64,000 nucleotides of DNA from Timema cristinae (Eukaryota; Arthropoda; Insecta; Phasmatodea; Timematidae), in the NCBI GenBank assembly GCA_039000515.1, contig JBCFYV010000012.1:40565505-40629504 (forward strand). The letters are read 5' to 3'. The notes below the pieces were generated by a model. It made no database searches, was not told where the DNA came from, and saw only the letters and a list, made by a program, of their open reading frames with translations. Numbering within the stretch: position 1 is the stretch's first letter; each line of letters begins with the position of its first letter. Shown here one piece after another: positions 22,840 through 34,828 of this stretch. The translations under genes and the position numbers were made by a program.

Positions 22840-24780
22840 TTGGCTCCCTTTGGAGGCCTCAGGCTCAAGCCCGCCCTATTATTATCCTCCATGATCTTCT
22901 ACGAGCCTCAATTGAGCTTCTCTCCTAAATTATCCTTCCATGGACGAGCCGCTCTATTAGAGCTTCTAATGTTTTTTCTATCCCCTCTTCTTCTGTAACG
23001 GTTTGCGCAAGCGCTGTAGCAGTCCTGTGCTGGGACTGGTTCGACTCTCAGCCCGGTCTCTACACACAGTCTTACAAGTAATCTAGAGCAGGGACGGGCT
23101 CTGCCCTTAGCTCCAACCCTCACACAGTATATTAATTAGTCCCGAACTGGGACGGACTAGACTCTTCCCCCCGCCTCCTTGGCTCGCCTGATTGTGCTAG
23201 TTTCAGAGTCGGAGCCCTGCAATTTAGTTTTACTTGGACAAGGAGTGAACTGTCAATATTCCACACCAAAGGATGGGGCTTCGATGTTGGATAACAGACA
23301 GTACGTTTGTTTGAGTTTCACCGGGTTATCCTGCACCACAGCTGGCGGTCACTGGCCTTGTTAGCCAGTATGGTGTCCAGCGAACGGCAACCTCGGGCTG
23401 GCAGGAGCCACATTTGACTCGATTACTACCCGTCCAATATTTTTGAGGAAGTGGGAGTACAACTCACTTTGACCTGCAGAGCGTTCCTAGTGGCTACGCC
23501 TTTCATCTACACCTGGTACCAGGGCAGTACCCTCCGTCGGCTCCGCCTCAGGTACCTTCTTGGTACACGCCCAGATGTCTACTCTTGGTGCCCCAGTGGC
23601 ACGCTCCGTCGGCTGCTCATTTGGTACCCCCTTGGTGCGCCATTTCTGGTCTACTCGTCTACTCTCGGTACCAACCTGGTATGCCCGAGTGACATTTGGA
23701 CCGCACCCGTGCGGAGTGCGTGAGACGGGAGACTTGGCGCTAACTCTACCTTCAGAGCTTGCAGCTTTAGCTGGCTCAAGCTCACTGCGGACTTGTTGAC
23801 AGGGTAAACAGAGCCAGGCCTCTGTACTTTCTCAACTAAGGGCTGGTTCATATTACCTATTATGGTACTTAGGGTTATAGGATTAGATAGCCTACTTATT
23901 CAGTGAAACCTAAGATAGGTATGCGTGCAATACTATTCTCGTTTGTAATAGTGTGCTAGTTAGCCACTAGGTGGGTAATCCTGTTGCCTTAGTGTTTAGG
24001 AGCAACCTTGGGTTGCAATTATTATTGCTGCTTTTATTATACTGATGCGTTTGGGTAACTATGAATATTGTACAGAAGGTTATGTATGTGAACAGCTACC
24101 TGCTTTCATGTGGGAGCACCGGGTATTGATTAAGGGCCTAATTAGGCTGCCTTAGCCGCTGGTCCCAATTAACTGTTGTTCTGGTGTATTGTTGTGGTCA
24201 CTCCTTTAGAGTTCCCCATGTTAGTGCTTGGCCGTTATGGCCCACACAGTTCTTAAATGTTAGTTTTATTTAGAGGTGATTCTAAGCCACCTTCTCGTGG
24301 ACTTGGCAACTTGGTGCGTAGTACACCATTCTGAATAAGCTTTGATTATTAATCTTAGTTTACCGCTTCCTCGTATGGATTCCTAATTTGAATGTTTTAT
24401 TCTTGTAATTCAGGATTGTGGACGGCTCCCCCATGGGACAGTGTGGTAGAGTGTTCACCACATACATCCATTTTCTCTAACTACTGATCGAGACCGTTTA
24501 AAGTCCTGCCAAGGAGATATTGAGAATGCAGCATTGTTGCTTGACACCAATGCCCTTTGGCTATTAGACTACCAAAATCCTGTAATATTCTGCCTTCAGC
24601 TATCCGTATATTTTTGGCTCCTTGTCATTAGGATGTATACTATACTGATATTTTTGTCTCTCTTAAATAAATTGTATGCTATTCTTGTAATTATGATATG
24701 TTTAATTGCTACCCTTCCTTCGATTCCCGTCGCGTAGGGTGCAATCATTCCACTAAAATGGCTGTAACCTAGGCTAATAT
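22840..24780. other. GC-richer island, origin unknown (possible LTR or gene relic)
   Basis: About 1 kb (22,850-23,850) is clearly GC-richer than anything around it, followed by about 900 bp of intermediate composition containing an AATAAA (24,666-24,671). It carries a 72-bp tandem repeat with an ORF of 90 codons through it. No known domain is visible. Candidates are a long terminal repeat, a retroelement leader, or a decayed exon. I cannot define the ends. Confidence 0.35.
23506..23700 (+). repeat. 72-bp tandem repeat, about 2.6 units
   Basis: Units start at 23506, 23578 and 23658 with TCTAC; the first two are exactly 72 bp, and an 8-bp TCTACTCG lies before the third. Common blocks are CTCCGTCGGCT and TTGGTACA/CC paired with GGTACC. 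The period is a multiple of three, so an open frame (23451-23723) reads a 24-residue repeat with TLRRL in each full unit. Confidence 0.75.
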
Positions 24781-25384
24781 AGTTCAAATTCAATGTTTTG
24801 AATATTAAATTAAATATCTTTAAATGCGAGTTAGAAAGTAAGAGATAAAAATTTCGTGTCTTTGTTTATTTCTTTGTAAAATATATTTTTTCACAAAGTT
24901 GTTTTAAGTAAAATATTAACTATGACATTTTAGTGGTCTAAAAATATATAATAATGATTTATGAATACATAACAATATAGCTTTATTTGTAAGCTTAATT
25001 TAAAAAAATTGGTCCATTAATTCCAAAGATAATACACTTTAAAGGGAGATCGGGTACCCTCTTCTGAAATCATTGTAAAGTGCGTCTAGATTAACTGTGC
25101 CAAATATGAAACTTGTATCCAGTGGGTCAAGATCCAGCCATAGATTTGCTCTAATCTACCTCACTAAAACTACCTTATCCTATTTTCTGACCAACTACGG
25201 AGACCAAGAAATTATTGATGTTAGATTCTCATCCTATATTTAATGGTCTCCTTTCCATTATTTTTCTTACACAATCGTTAAATGTAAACTATAACCAACT
25301 CGTGAAGTCACCCGAAACGATGTGTATGTGGGTCAAGTGTCAATCTCATCTATCTGTTTTGCCTTTCACAGGAGGTTTGGACTC
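24780..25384. other. AT-rich sequence, nothing recognised
   Basis: No supported feature. Confidence 0.5.
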
Positions 25385-25480
25385 GAACACTAACCGGATG
25401 TACTGAGGTTTGCTGTTACTAAATGATTTCCTATCCTCCATCCATGCAAATAAGCCAAAGTTTACTCTAAAATCTGCTTA
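25385..25480 (+). repeat. SINE A-like body relic
   Basis: CTAAATGATTTCC, CCTCCATCCATGCAAAT and TTTACTCTAAA follow the order of the A-type body. Decayed and without a head. Confidence 0.4.
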
Positions 25481-25498
25481 CCATGTTTAAAATTCATA

Positions 25499-25750
25499 CT
25501 CACCTCGGTGGCGTGGTAAGCTAATGCATTTGTTTCGTGTTGAGCTAGACTACTGAGGACGGGGAGATCGAGGTTCTAATCTTTGTCGGGTGAAATGGGG
25601 GTGGTATTTCCTAAATGGTTTTCCACTCTAACTCCACGCAAGTGTGGGCTCACTTCCTCTCTGTTAAACCTTCCCAATTCCCAACACATTAACGTAACTA
25701 GTAATTAATCGCAAAGCCCGAATGGGTAGTAAGACGCGGTGCTAAGTATA
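25499..25750 (+). mobile_element. SINE family A, copy with TSD
   Basis: Head CTCGGTGGCGTGGTAAGC, ACTGAGGACGGGGAGATCG, B-box GAGGTTCTAATC, full body and tail with GACGCGGTGCTAA. The 13-bp TSD TTTAAAAT(T/A)CATA at 25486-25498 and 25751-25763 has one mismatch. The tail hairpin reads GCCCGAATGGGT. Confidence 0.9.
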
Positions 25751-25763
25751 TTTAAAATACATA

Positions 25764-26722
25764 TAGTTCTAATGGGAAATAAAACATGCAGTGAAGAGAA
25801 AAAACATCAAAAACACTCGTGACAAAATTTATCGGTTACTTAAGCGTAAAAAATGCAATTGATAACGACTCTGATTGTGATAAAGGTAAATTAAGTTAGA
25901 GAATGGGGTGGGATTGATGAGTAGCTCTATAGTTTAGCATATTTCCAAAGATTTGATACTCTTTAATGAGGTGGAGGTAATAACTATCCTCCTGAAATCA
26001 TGACAAATATGTTTACTCACTGACAAGGGAAAGTTTCGTTATGAAGTCTTCATCAACGTCTCTTCCTTGCAAACGTTGGAGCGTGAAGGTAACTCCAACT
26101 TTGTGCAACTGTGCAGTATATAAACAAGGGAGAGGTTGATATCGTTACTTGAAATCTACCCTCCCTCAACCCCTTTCTGAAACTTTCACAATCGACGGAC
26201 TGAGCCAACAAGCTAATAATTAAACTATAACATACCCGGTTTAAATTCAATTTCTTCTTATCAAGGATGTAGGTTATGTAATTTAATTTTTCAAAAAAGA
26301 TGTATTTTTACCCCTTGTCTATAATGGTAAACCAAAAGCTTAGAGAGTCCTGGTTTTAATCCAGAGGGAACAGGAGGGTAGTAAGGGCTAGTACTGATAT
26401 CCAATTAATACTATCTAGCTGCTAGGGATGAATATGTAGTCTTATACCTACTTTTCCTAGGTAACTAGTTAACAAGTAGTATGCTCTGGCGTATGTCTGG
26501 TTAAATAGGCTATATAACGCCTAAAAATATTGATTTTAACAAAACACATTGTATCATTGACTGGTTTTAATTTCCATTCATAATAAAATATTTGGTATAA
26601 CTTAAAACTTCTTGCAGCTAGAAATCACACTAAAGAAGGATTTTCTAATTAGGTCTGTCCGTAAGTCTATTTGTTTCTCTCTTCCTGGCCACAGATCTGA
26701 AATGGTATGATGGAATTTTTTG

Positions 26723-26760
<38 letters not shown>

Positions 26761-27060
26761 TATAGGGCTCAAAGGGATATTTATTTTTATTATTTTGAGC
26801 TTAGCCCTTTATTTAAGATACGTTAACAATTCTTTTAAAGCTATGTTTAAAAAAATATCAACAGTTTGGTTTAAAATAAATACTCCTAAATAACACTTTA
26901 TAGTTGTTATTTGGTGATACAAAAATTGTTTATGGGTAGTGTACTTTTGCGTGATCTTTAGAATTATAAATATATGTACATGCCAGATAAGGACTGTACC
27001 ACAAGATTCTCTAGCCTAGACTAAATATAAAATACTCTTAGGAAAATATGCGTTAGGCCC
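25764..27060. other. AT-rich; (AT)n at 26,729-26,756
   Basis: A TA/AT microsatellite of about 28 bp, and next to it an imperfect inverted repeat with GGGCTCAAA and TTTGAGCTTAGCCC arms (about 26,765-26,810). No gene recognised. Confidence 0.5.
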
Positions 27061-27124
27061 TTATTTTTCGAGGAAAAGGACGTTAAAATACAAAAAAACA
27101 GTTTATTCTACTTTAAGCTCGGCG

Positions 27125-27444
27125 GCTGGGTGACCTAGCGGTCTAGGGGTAAGGTGTCAGACTTCTCTGCTGGTCCGCGGTTCAATCCTCGGTCCCAGCA
27201 TAGATTTATCTGATTCCCAAATCCTTCCTTAACCATTGACAAAACGTGTATTAATCACAACTTGTGAATGTGTAGAATGCCAGGCCTCTACCGTAGTTCG
27301 GATTCCACGTTGAACTGTAGGTCCTCCATTTCATCTCCCAATCACCTTACCATTACACATTAGCGTAAGTGCTTATAACCCTAACGGGTAGTAAGACTTG
27401 GTGCTAATAATAATAATAATAATATATAATAATAATAATAATAA

Positions 27445-27499
<55 letters not shown>
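27125..27499 (+). mobile_element. SINE family B with long (AAT)n tail, TSD
   Basis: Full-length SINE B with head GGGTGACCTAGCGGTCTAG, B-box GCGGTTCAATCC, body and tail; the final TAA tract has grown to about 90 bp (27,407-27,499). The exact 11-bp TSD TAAGCTCGGCG lies at 27114-27124 and 27500-27510. It inserted just beyond the 3' end of the mariner transposase relic. A GTGTATTAATCACAAC segment near 27,246 is extra relative to other B copies. Confidence 0.92.
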
Positions 27500-28073
27500 T
27501 AAGCTCGGCGTGTTACATCAGCTGTAATATTGTCCAACCTTCACAATAGGTGTTCGAATTATGCTCCGTGCATAACAATGCATCTATCCACACGTTCGAT
27601 GTGTGCAGTGTGCACTTGGCGTTGCATGGGGACGTCAACCGTGGTTATGGCTGCACGTAACCATGTTTCGATGTTCTCAACCGACTGCGGAAGGCTGTCT
27701 GCTAGGTAAACCAGTGATTTTAGGTAACCCCACAGGATAAATCTAGGGGTGCGAAGTCTGATATCCTCGATGGCCATTCCACATACCCTCCTACGTCCAT
27801 ACCCCTTGCGGGGATAGGTGGCATGTAGCAGTAAGCACACTATTGCTGCATAGTTAGCTAAAGTACCTTCCCACTGAAACCACATATTCTGGTGCACAAG
27901 CAATGGGACGTCCTCTAGCAGGTGAGGTAAGATGGTAATAGTGAAGAAACAGTATTGCTGCTAATTCCGCCCCTCTAGTAACAAATAGGGCCCACAAGTG
28001 TATCCCCTACAATAAAAGCATATACATTGATGCTGTATCACTGTTTATGGCATAAACTCGGGTCGTGTTTGGT

Positions 28074-29591
28074 TGTAGCATGTTAAACCTGCTTGTTAAC
28101 ACGTACACTCAAAATTCCTAAAACAAAAATTATTTAATTCAATGAATACAAGAACTATTATAGTCTCATAATGTGTGGGAGATATTAACTCCCGGGGAAT
28201 TCAGGTCACCGGGAAACACAAAATTTTCAGGAAAACTGCCCCAGTTGACTATTTAAGCACCATCAGCAGAACGACATCTCACCCGCAGACCCCACTTCGA
28301 TGAAATGGCAGAGCAATTTCTCTCTGTTCTCCACGCAGTCTCCTAGCGCTAGTTGTCATTCAGTGCAATTCCTCAACTTACCTCCCCCAGAGGGTAAACC
28401 TTCTCAGAGTACGTCATTTCTGTGTGTATATAACCGTCACTACTCGCTTTACATTTTGTATCTTATTTAATCAATTTGACGGAGGAACAACTTCGACGTT
28501 AATCTACATCGGCGAACAAGCTACTGGTGACTATGATGTGTGAGGCTTCAATCTCTTCATCTCTACGCAGATGAAGCTTCGTCTGAGACTATGATCATTT
28601 AAAAGTTAGAATAAGCGTTAGAGTCGTAGTATTTTTTTAAACTATGTTAATAAGACATAGTTTTTTGTGTCAGAATATCTGACTAGTTTTTCTATGCTCA
28701 TAAGGCATAGGTTTGATAATAAGGGTTCTTACTAGCGTTCTATGTTCATATGATATAGTATTATATGTCAGTGTTTATGACTTCTTTTTTTAACTCCTTA
28801 ATACATAGTTTTTTGTACTAGGAGATAGCCATGACTCCCTTATCTGTATGGCCAAGATTATGATCACTTAATGGTTGAAATCAGGTTATCTAACGTTTTT
28901 TTCTATAACTTAATTAGGTCTGTGACAGATAAGTCAATACAGCCTAGATTACTAGTTGCTCGCCATTTACTAATTGTAAAATGATAGTTCCTCTTCTAGG
29001 GGATTAATCTTTGTGTTTATTAACTCTCAAATGAGTTAACGCTTGCTGTCTAGCTCATTTAACTACCATCTCAGTAACTCTTTAAATTAGGACTGACTAT
29101 AATTTGATATCATTGTCTATTATTTAACTATAATTAATGTATATGCTTTTCAAGTCTAAGTCTAGTAGTCGAAAGCCAAGATGGATTTATTATATTGTTA
29201 CCTAACTTTGAATTAATATTTGCTTTCTATTTATTTTACCACCTTGTTGAGGCTGACGGATCTTCCTAGCAGAATGTGATTTAGTACTAAATTGAAGAGT
29301 TACTATACTCATTACTTTAGACTCAACTTTATTTGTGTTCATTCCTATATCCCAGTTGGGAGGTATACGTTTATGATAACTGATTTAATTTCACTAAATA
29401 AGCAAAGGACTGTTGTATCTAAGACCTATTTGAACCTTACGTAATTCTATTATCTTGTTTAGATTTAAATAAACTGGTTTGTTATATTTGTATATTTATC
29501 TTATGCTTGCACCTTCAAAACCTTCCTTATTTTACTTTGTTTATAAATGTAATCGTCATTTCTTCTATTAAATAGGAGAAGCGACGGTTCA
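28074..29591. mobile_element. insertion in transposase gene, probable solo LTR
   Basis: About 1518 bp that separate two halves of a continuous transposase reading (HLWAPANP on one side, NTTRVYA on the other). The insert as drawn starts TGTAGCATG and ends GGTTCA, i.e. TG...CA as in LTRs; the flanks share only GGT (TTGGT and CGGGT), so a 5-bp TSD is possible but not exact. A TATATAA lies at 28,437-28,443 and AATAAA at 29,468-29,473. No coding region is visible. Orientation presumed plus from these signals. Alternative: a non-LTR or unknown element. Confidence 0.6.
28642..28807. repeat. 49-bp tandem repeat of small hairpins
   Basis: Four units at spacings of about 50, 48 and 49 bp, each with a CTATG...CATAG inverted pair (CTATGTTAATAAGACATAG, CTATGCTCATAAGGCATAG, CTATGTTCATATGATATAG, then a decayed fourth). 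Inside the presumed solo LTR. Confidence 0.7.
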
Positions 29592-30330
29592 CGGGTTAGC
29601 AGGTGCCCACAGGTGGTTGTTGTGAAAGCTAGTCCTATCATCGCATGTGAAACACGCTTCATCGGTCCACAATATCTGACTTACGAAATACTGATCCATT
29701 TCATGTTGTTGCAGAAGCCACTCGCAGAACAGTACACGGCGAGGAATATCACCTGCAATTAGATTCTACATTGAGGATTAATGGTATGGGTGGTAGCACT
29801 AATAAGCAGGGCCTGGTGTACCACCGACTTTGATACATTCGTAACCCGCGCAATGACACGGGTTTTGTGTTCTGGTGCTTGTTGGACAGCAGTTAATGCA
29901 GCATATTCAAGATCAAGTGTCCACACATTTCGTGGTCATCCTGCATCCACTCTCTGTTCTGGTCCTATTTGACCAGTCTCTTAGCAATACATCTCCATCT
30001 GGCGAACACATTTACACTTGGGTGCCGTCTGTTGGGGTAGCGATTGGTGTACAATCTTCTTCAAGTCAAGCTTAGCTGCTCGATGCACCCATGGACATTA
30101 CCATGTCCCAATGTTCTACGTGCGTACTCCATGTCCTACTTGACACTACTGAGCTTGACTCTTTACCTAGCCCTATGCCTTACCACCGATTCATAATGTA
30201 AGGCACAGCATTGACACATAATCTCTTTCTTTTACTGTTTTTAGAACTTTCATGTAGTTTTTCTAGGAAACTGAGGGCCTGAAGTATTTTCTATTTAGTT
30301 TGGGTCACAGAATCGTGTGATACAATCCAT

Positions 30331-30362
30331 ATATAAAAAATTTCCGGACATTCTGTATATAC
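30331..30362 (-). repeat. mariner-type terminal inverted repeat, 5' end
   Basis: Minus strand reads ATATACAGAATGTCCGGAAA, close to the TACAGGGTGTCCGGAAA-style ends common in arthropod mariner-like elements, and lies upstream of the transposase N-terminus as expected. The partner repeat beyond 27,541 was not found. Confidence 0.55.
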
Positions 30363-30399
30363 TATGTCGTAGAAAATGTATATCAGAGGAGTGTTTGAA

Positions 30400-31250
30400 A
30401 TTAAGAATAAAAATATATTATATTTTGGTGTTTGAGGAAATTTTCATCCAAGGGTAGTTAGTTAACTGAAGACTGTTGTTTTTATCTGACATATTTTTAA
30501 AAAGTGCTCTAAGGATTTGGTTTAAAATGGATATCAGGTATAGATTTTTTAATATTAAATATTTTATTTATTTGTTGTCCTACAAAAATTCATTTGATGA
30601 TAGTTTAATTATTAATAATTTATTAAAAATTGGAAATTTATGGGAAATAGTAGGATACTAAAAATATGTTTTATAATGATTATTTTACGGGACTAGTAAA
30701 AATATATATTTATTTTCTAAAATAAATTAATTTAAAAGTAGTTTAAAAATACAAAATCTTGGAAAGTTTGAAATTTTTATAAAATTTCTTTGAAGATTTA
30801 GTTCAAAATTGATTTCTTGCAATTATTTTTCATGATAAATAAAAATAATTATAATTCCACAAACTAAAAAGATTTTAGGACAGCTAAACAACAACTTATT
30901 TGTGAGACCTTAAAATGGGTTTAAAAAAATGAATAATTTTGTTAAAATGTGTAATTATGAAGAGTATCTACTTTGATTAACAGTTTGGTGTGTTTTTTGG
31001 AGGAAAACTTACGTAAGAGTAGTTTACTGAAATCCTATTTTTTATTTTTTTTCCCAAGATTTGATAAATTATAAAACAAAATTTGTGAGTTTTTCATTTC
31101 ATTTATTTGATAAGGCTCCAATTAAATTATAAAAGATTTCGTGATTTTGTGTTTATAAAAATGTACTGTACAGTAGCATAATTTTAGATATTATTTATGA
31201 GGGTACATTGAAATTATTAGTTAAATATATGATGAGCCATTTTTTCTCAT
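30400..31250. repeat. degenerate AT-rich repeat, F-related
   Basis: Contains two similar stretches (about 30,425-30,470 and 30,990-31,036) with GAGGAAA, then GGGTAGTT or GAGTAGTTTACTGAA; the same TAGTTTACTGA signature, as reverse complement, marks repeat F elsewhere in the window. Extremely AT-rich, no coding potential. Confidence 0.35.
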
Positions 31251-32150
31251 TGTGACTGTTCTCATGAACTAGAAGTGCGTGCTTCGATACAATTTACAAG
31301 TAATCTTTTGAAGTGGCTATAGGTAGCCAGCGTACTCAAAGAGGTAGTATACCTATCTAAAGTCAATCTCGACAGTAATTGCTTGCTTAATTAAAACGAG
31401 TACCTGGTAATTTGAATAATTACTTCCTCCTGACTACTCCATGTTAAAATGGCCGGTTTAGATCTCGACTTGCTCTGTAGAAATTTCAGATCATTTTATT
31501 TAACCTCAAAACATACTTAATTATATTTTATTTTACCACTTGCAGCCTTTTATAGGAGTAATTATTCAAGTAGTGATAAGACTTTTGAATTAAATCACGA
31601 AACAATGAGAGAGTGAAAATATTTAGGATATTAAGTGTAATAAAAGACCATCTTGGAAAAAATATTAAATTATTAGTTGGCATTAAGAATATTTGTGAGT
31701 TATCTATAATTAAATAAATTAAGTAATTTATCAAGAAAGACACGGGACCGATAAATATGTCGAGAAAGTCATATCTCGAAATTTGGCAAGATATTCACTA
31801 GACCAGAACATTTTCATATAAAGTCAAGAGACAAGAAGATTTGTTGAGAAAGCCATGATGCGGTGAAATTTGGCGAGAATTTCAATCCATCAGGATATAA
31901 TGATGGTTTTATTTTATCGAAGGCTCATAAACAATCTGAACGTCACGATTGGTGTTCTCAGTCTATTTCCAGCGGTAAGTAAAATACTTTGAATTTTAAA
32001 TTTAATGTACAGTACATTGAGACACTTAACAGTTGAGTTTTGGCAAATTTGGAGCATCGTCTCGTGTCCCTTCAATCAATAAATATAATATAAACCAAAA
32101 ACCAACACTTAAGGTTATCAAATATAATCTCCTATTTACTTGGATGTGAC
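31250..32150. other. AT-rich; two imperfect 80-bp units at 31,739-31,892
   Basis: GTCGAGAAAGTCAT...GAAATTTGGCAAGA and GTTGAGAAAGCCAT...GAAATTTGGCGAGA, followed in each case by ATTTCA or ATATTCA, form a two-unit imperfect direct repeat. Otherwise nothing recognised. Confidence 0.4.
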
Positions 32151-32154
32151 CCTT

Positions 32155-32560
32155 GGAAAGAGAAAGTATTGTGATCATAAAAAGAAAATTACCCAAGATT
32201 TTGATGGATGTTGACGCTTAATGACCCCCTTCACCGAAAATGTGGTTTTCACGATTACGTATGTCTCTCTGTCTGTCCGTTTGTCCGTCCGTCCATCTGC
32301 CAGCTGTCCATCTGTCCATCTGTCTGTGACTAGAGCCTAAAACATTTTACAAATCAAGCTCCAGCTAATATCCATGGTTTTCATAAACTTCCACAGAGGG
32401 TTTTTGGAACTATCTACCTAACCCTAAAATTAATGATAGTTCACTTAAAGGTGAAATTATAAAAAAACTATTTTCTCAAAAATTGATTTTAACGATTTTT
32501 ATTACAACTTTATATTCATTTGCAGTATATTATTTAAAACAAAATGGCATATCTCATTTC
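32155..32560 (-). repeat. dispersed repeat F, 3' part
   Basis: Plus strand starts GAGAAAGTATTGTGATC, the reverse complement of the GATCACAATACTTTCTC end seen at 36,800 and 54,860. A run of GTCTGTCCG and GTCCATCTG units (32,270-32,330) corresponds to the CAGACAGAC tract of the other copies. Confidence 0.7.
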
Positions 32561-33145
32561 CCCACAAAAATACTATTAGAGTAACTTACAAAATCGTAAA
32601 TTCACAACATTGACCTTAACTCTGCAACTCTTAGAGTTACAAAATAACCTATACCGTAGCTGCAAAATAGTAGGGTTCTTACAAATATAAACCACTTCCA
32701 ATTGGAAGAATATTTTATACAATTCGATACTTTCCAATTTATAGGCACACTTATTTTTTTCAGATGGGTCTTTGAAAATAGAGAGATGAAAAGGCACATA
32801 ACAAACAATATGTTCCTGTAACAGTGTATATTATTGAATTTATTTTCTTTGTTCTTTGTTTCTCATTTTGTTTCTACAACAGCTACGTACATTATTTCGT
32901 TTCTAATATTGTATGCGTTATAAGTATAATTTATATGAAGGAGTGAAAGAGTCCATGCGGTACATCGTACCATTTATTTTTATTGGTACAATTAATATCA
33001 TATTTTTCTTGTTCGATCATTCATGTTTCACTTTTTATATCCCATACGAGTTATCTGATTACCTACACTAGTGGAGGTGGATATGATTAACTGTATAGGA
33101 AGCGTACCCTTATTCGCGCGGTGTGAGATTGAAACACTACTTGTG
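32560..33145. other. AT-rich sequence, nothing recognised
   Basis: No supported feature. Confidence 0.5.
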
Positions 33146-33149
33146 ATAA

Positions 33150-33240
33150 AACACTCTAAGTATACCTGTTCGGGATTCTAACCACTGATTTCCTCGTTAC
33201 TGGCAAACCATACTGGGAGCTTGAGGTTTTGTCTACGTAC
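33150..33240 (-). repeat. SINE A2-like head fragment
   Basis: Minus strand reads GTATGGTTTGCCAGTAACG and GGTTAGAATCCCGAACAGG, the A-to-B-box region of the divergent A-type copies. Body and tail absent. Confidence 0.4.
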
Positions 33241-33699
33241 ACACATTTAGTTTTGAAATGTAAACTCTATTCGTTGTTATAGCAATGTTAAAACAAAATT
33301 GATTGTATCCATCTGTAATTGAATAGACCAGTTAGTTTAATAATAGATGACTAGACTATTTGTAGATCACATCAAGCTGTAAATGACAAACAACTACTCT
33401 TTGTCATATTAGAGAGATTTCTCTTATTTTTAAACATGCTTTTAGTTTTAAAATTGGTTGTCACAAAATATAACAATTATTTAAATTATAAGCTCTTAAA
33501 AAAATTTAAAAAATGTATTTGTACACAAAATGCCCTTTTTGATCATTCTAATTTTTTTTTCAAAATCTATAATATTTTGAATAATTTTATAACACTAATT
33601 ATTTGCTGCTGGCAGCCAGATTAGCACTGAGTCGTCCTACTAAAATAAAAATTAATGTATAATCAGGCTTAAGCATTAAAACAACATTCATTTTGATAT

Positions 33700-34500
33700 T
33701 TAAATAAATTAGGTCATGAAAATTATTTATTTAATTTTATTTAATTTTTATTTCAAGTAAACGCACATTACGAAACTTCAAAAGTAGATTTTAATATTCG
33801 CTCGATTCCTCTTCTCTATCAAAACCAAATATAATGTATTTTATTTTTGTGATGTTCAAATAAACCCTTTCGGTAATATTCAAATAAATATAAAAACAAT
33901 TGGTAAAGCACAACCACAAAAACTTTCTTATATCGTGTAACATAGCTTCGAAGATAATCTTCAAAATTAGGTTTTGAGTAAACTACTCATAAGTATGTTT
34001 TATTCATAAAACAAACACATAATTTTTCCAATCATAATAATCACTCTTTCTATATCAATTTTAAGCTAAATTATTTAAATCTTTATAACATAATTTGAAT
34101 TTTCAAAAATAAATTATATATAAGCTATCCTAAAATTATTTGCCATTGGAAAACAAAAAATAAAACCTGTTATTTATTTAACATGCAAACTATTGAAATA
34201 TTCTCATTTTTAACCTCACTTTTGAAGGTCATAATATAAAAAATATTATTATCTATAATTTGTTGCGAGTAAACTACCTTGAAATTAATTTATTTGTGAT
34301 AAATAAAGAAAAAAGTATTATTGATATGAATAATAATCTCCTGATACCAATTTTTATCCAAATCATTTAAGCTATTTTCAAAAAATTAAAATTTTACAAA
34401 ATAAGTCATTAGTTAACCACTATTGAATTACTTATTTTTAAATATACATAACTATTCATAATACAAACAACTTAATAGACAACCACTTTATACTAAATCA
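33700..34500. repeat. degenerate AT-rich repeat, F-related
   Basis: GAGTAAACTAC recurs at 33,976 and 34,267 (about 290 bp apart), with similar surroundings rich in ATTTTCAAAAA. The same signature occurs in repeat F copies. Old and diverged. Confidence 0.35.
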
Positions 34501-34531
34501 AATATTAACAAATACTTTTTAATATTCAAAT

Positions 34532-34816
34532 TATTATTATTATTATTATTAGCACCGCGTCTTACTACCCGTTCAGGTTATACGCACTTACGCTAAAGTG
34601 TAATGGTAGCGTGATTGTGAGATGAAATGAAGGACCTACAGTTTAACGTGGAATCCGAACCACGGTGGAGGCCTGGTATTCCCCACATTCACAAGATGTC
34701 TTTTCAGAGGTGAAGGAAGGGTTTGATAATCAGATAAATCTGTGCCGGGACCGAGGATTGAACCCCGGCCGCCAGCACAGAAGTCTGACACCTTACCCCT
34801 AGACCACCAGGTCACC
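34532..34816 (-). mobile_element. SINE family B, full-length copy with TSD
   Basis: Complete on the minus strand: head GGTGACCTGGTGGTCTAG, B-box GGGGTTCAATCC, GGTCCCGGCACAG, body CCGTGGTTCGGATTCC, tail GACGCGGTGCTAA and (TAA)n. The exact 12-bp TSD TAATATTCAAAT lies at 34520-34531 and 34817-34828. One side of the tail hairpin is changed (ACCTGAACGGGT). Confidence 0.93.
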
Positions 34817-34828
34817 TAATATTCAAAT

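Larger units (their letters stand above)
27541..30132 (-). pseudogene. Tc1/mariner-superfamily transposase, broken and interrupted
   Basis: Cut-and-paste transposase of the IS630-Tc1-mariner superfamily (DDE fold), recognised from my knowledge of the family. The N-terminal part (about 29,592-30,132) keeps RRLYTNRYPNRRHP of the helix-turn-helix region, ARVTNVSKSVVHQ, RRVLFCEWLLQQ and WTDEACF with the first catalytic Asp. The C-terminal part (27,541-28,073) keeps INVYAFIVGDTLVGP, LLEDVPL, WPSRISDFAPLD with the third acidic position, WGYLKSLVY and a degenerate end. Between the parts lies a 1.5-kb insertion. Further damage: several frameshifts (one straight after the APLD motif), in-frame stops, and the usual QxDGAP motif around the second Asp reads QWEGT, so the Asp is lost. 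Not functional. Confidence 0.88.

Noticed and set aside
27407..27499. CRISPR-like or satellite array
   Set aside because: It is only the (AAT)n tail of a SINE B, bounded by the TSD.
29781..30075. Plus-strand ORFs of 63-66 codons
   Set aside because: They are antisense shadows of the N-terminal half of the mariner-type transposase.
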